From Clavibacter capsici (GTDB lineage: Bacteria > Actinomycetota > Actinomycetes > Actinomycetales > Microbacteriaceae), in contig NZ_CP012575.1 in NCBI RefSeq assembly GCF_001280205.1, positions 81,550 through 145,549 of the forward strand: 64,000 nucleotides of DNA, written 5' to 3'. The notes below the pieces were generated by a model that was not told where the DNA came from, searched no databases, and worked only from the letters and a program-made list of their open reading frames with translations. The translations under genes and the position numbers were made by a program. This document shows, in pieces, positions 63,746 through 64,000 of this stretch (the first letter of the stretch is position 1; the number at the start of each line of letters is the position of its first letter).

Positions 63746-64000
63746 ATGTTTCAGATGCGAGCGCTGACTCTCTCCGGGTTCGCCCAGGGGTGTCCTACGC
63801 CGCTCGCAGATGAAAGTGAGGGCACTTGGATCGGTGGATCCCCGACCGGCGTTGACCCGTCCAGGCCGGTTTCCCCGTCGCAGTTTCGCGACATCGCGGC
63901 TCGCGCGACTGATCCCGTCACCGCGTCGCCGGCGCTCCTGGAGCTTACGTTCGACGTCCCTCGATCGGTGTCCGTCGTCTGGGCCACGGAGTCGGAGGAG
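63746..64000 (+). CDS. Relaxase start, TrwC/MOBF-like (continues beyond the window)
   Basis: The first 85 residues are visible from ATG 63746. They include VSPSQFRDIAARATDPVT and LLELTFDVPRSVSVVWA, the start of the TrwC-type relaxase domain (D-L-T-F-S-x-P-K-S-V-S-V-L-W in related proteins). The catalytic Tyr of MOBF enzymes is near the N-terminus and the His triad lies beyond the window. The protein would nick oriT and lead strand transfer. Confidence 0.7.
   Translation, partial: MFQMRALTLSGFAQGCPTPLADESEGTWIGGSPTGVDPSRPVSPSQFRDIAARATDPVTASPALLELTFDVPRSVSVVWATESEE

Overview
The window is high-GC actinobacterial DNA with several clearly AT-richer islands. The best match I can make from memory is the plant-pathogenic genus Clavibacter (Microbacteriaceae). 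It carries many secreted chymotrypsin-like proteases of the Chp/Pat-1 and Ppa types, a family-3 pectate lyase, an Lsr2 nucleoid protein and IS481/IS5-type transposase remnants. The last gene is the start of a TrwC/MOBF-like relaxase and the middle holds a plasmid leading-region set (ParB-like, ArdC, SSB), so the DNA is probably a plasmid or an integrated plasmid-like island. This assignment is inference; no database was searched.

Layout. 1-1,200: end of a Ppa protease, a CAGCGT repeat array and a dead trypsin-like protease. 1,291-2,571: NhaA antiporter. 3,000-5,420: a decayed mobilization region. 5,500-7,800: small proteins followed by an XRE regulator/ImmA-type peptidase pair. 7,800-15,000: gene-poor DNA with a tmRNA gene, an MFS exporter and broken hydrolase and IS481 genes. 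15,186-27,701: the AT-rich virulence-like part, with Lsr2, three Chp-type proteases (16,245; 22,345; 26,856), a duplicated family of small secreted proteins, IS5 remnants and a dead copy of a toxin-antitoxin block. 27,800-36,461: accessory genes (VOC protein, arginase-fold protein, small membrane proteins, an AAA ATPase group), with short palindromic repeats between several of them. 36,590-39,988: a stack of toxin-antitoxin-like modules (HicB-like pair, HigB/HigA/SecB-like chaperone trio, VbhA/Fic pair). 40,085-48,481: conjugation leading-region genes, two of them behind the same duplicated 260-280 bp leader. 49,070-53,626: virulence cluster with two Ppa proteases, a protease homologue lacking its catalytic His, and a pectate lyase. 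53,886-54,948: candidate secreted toxin and DUF2283 partner. 55,267-60,762: persulfide/rhodanese operon with a CsoR/CstR-family regulator, next to a Tn552/Tn5053-like resolvase-TniA-TniB set. 60,970-62,523: the intact copy of the toxin-antitoxin block. 62,552-64,000: small genes, a candidate oriT and the relaxase start.

How the parts fit. The Chp/Ppa proteases and the pectate lyase are all predicted to be secreted and would act on plant tissue. Lsr2 may silence the AT-rich protease genes. The toxin-antitoxin stack would stabilise the replicon, and the ParB/ArdC/SSB/nuclease genes would protect or process incoming single-stranded DNA during transfer. Repeated duplication, gene conversion and pseudogene formation are visible throughout, so the element looks like a mosaic still being rearranged.
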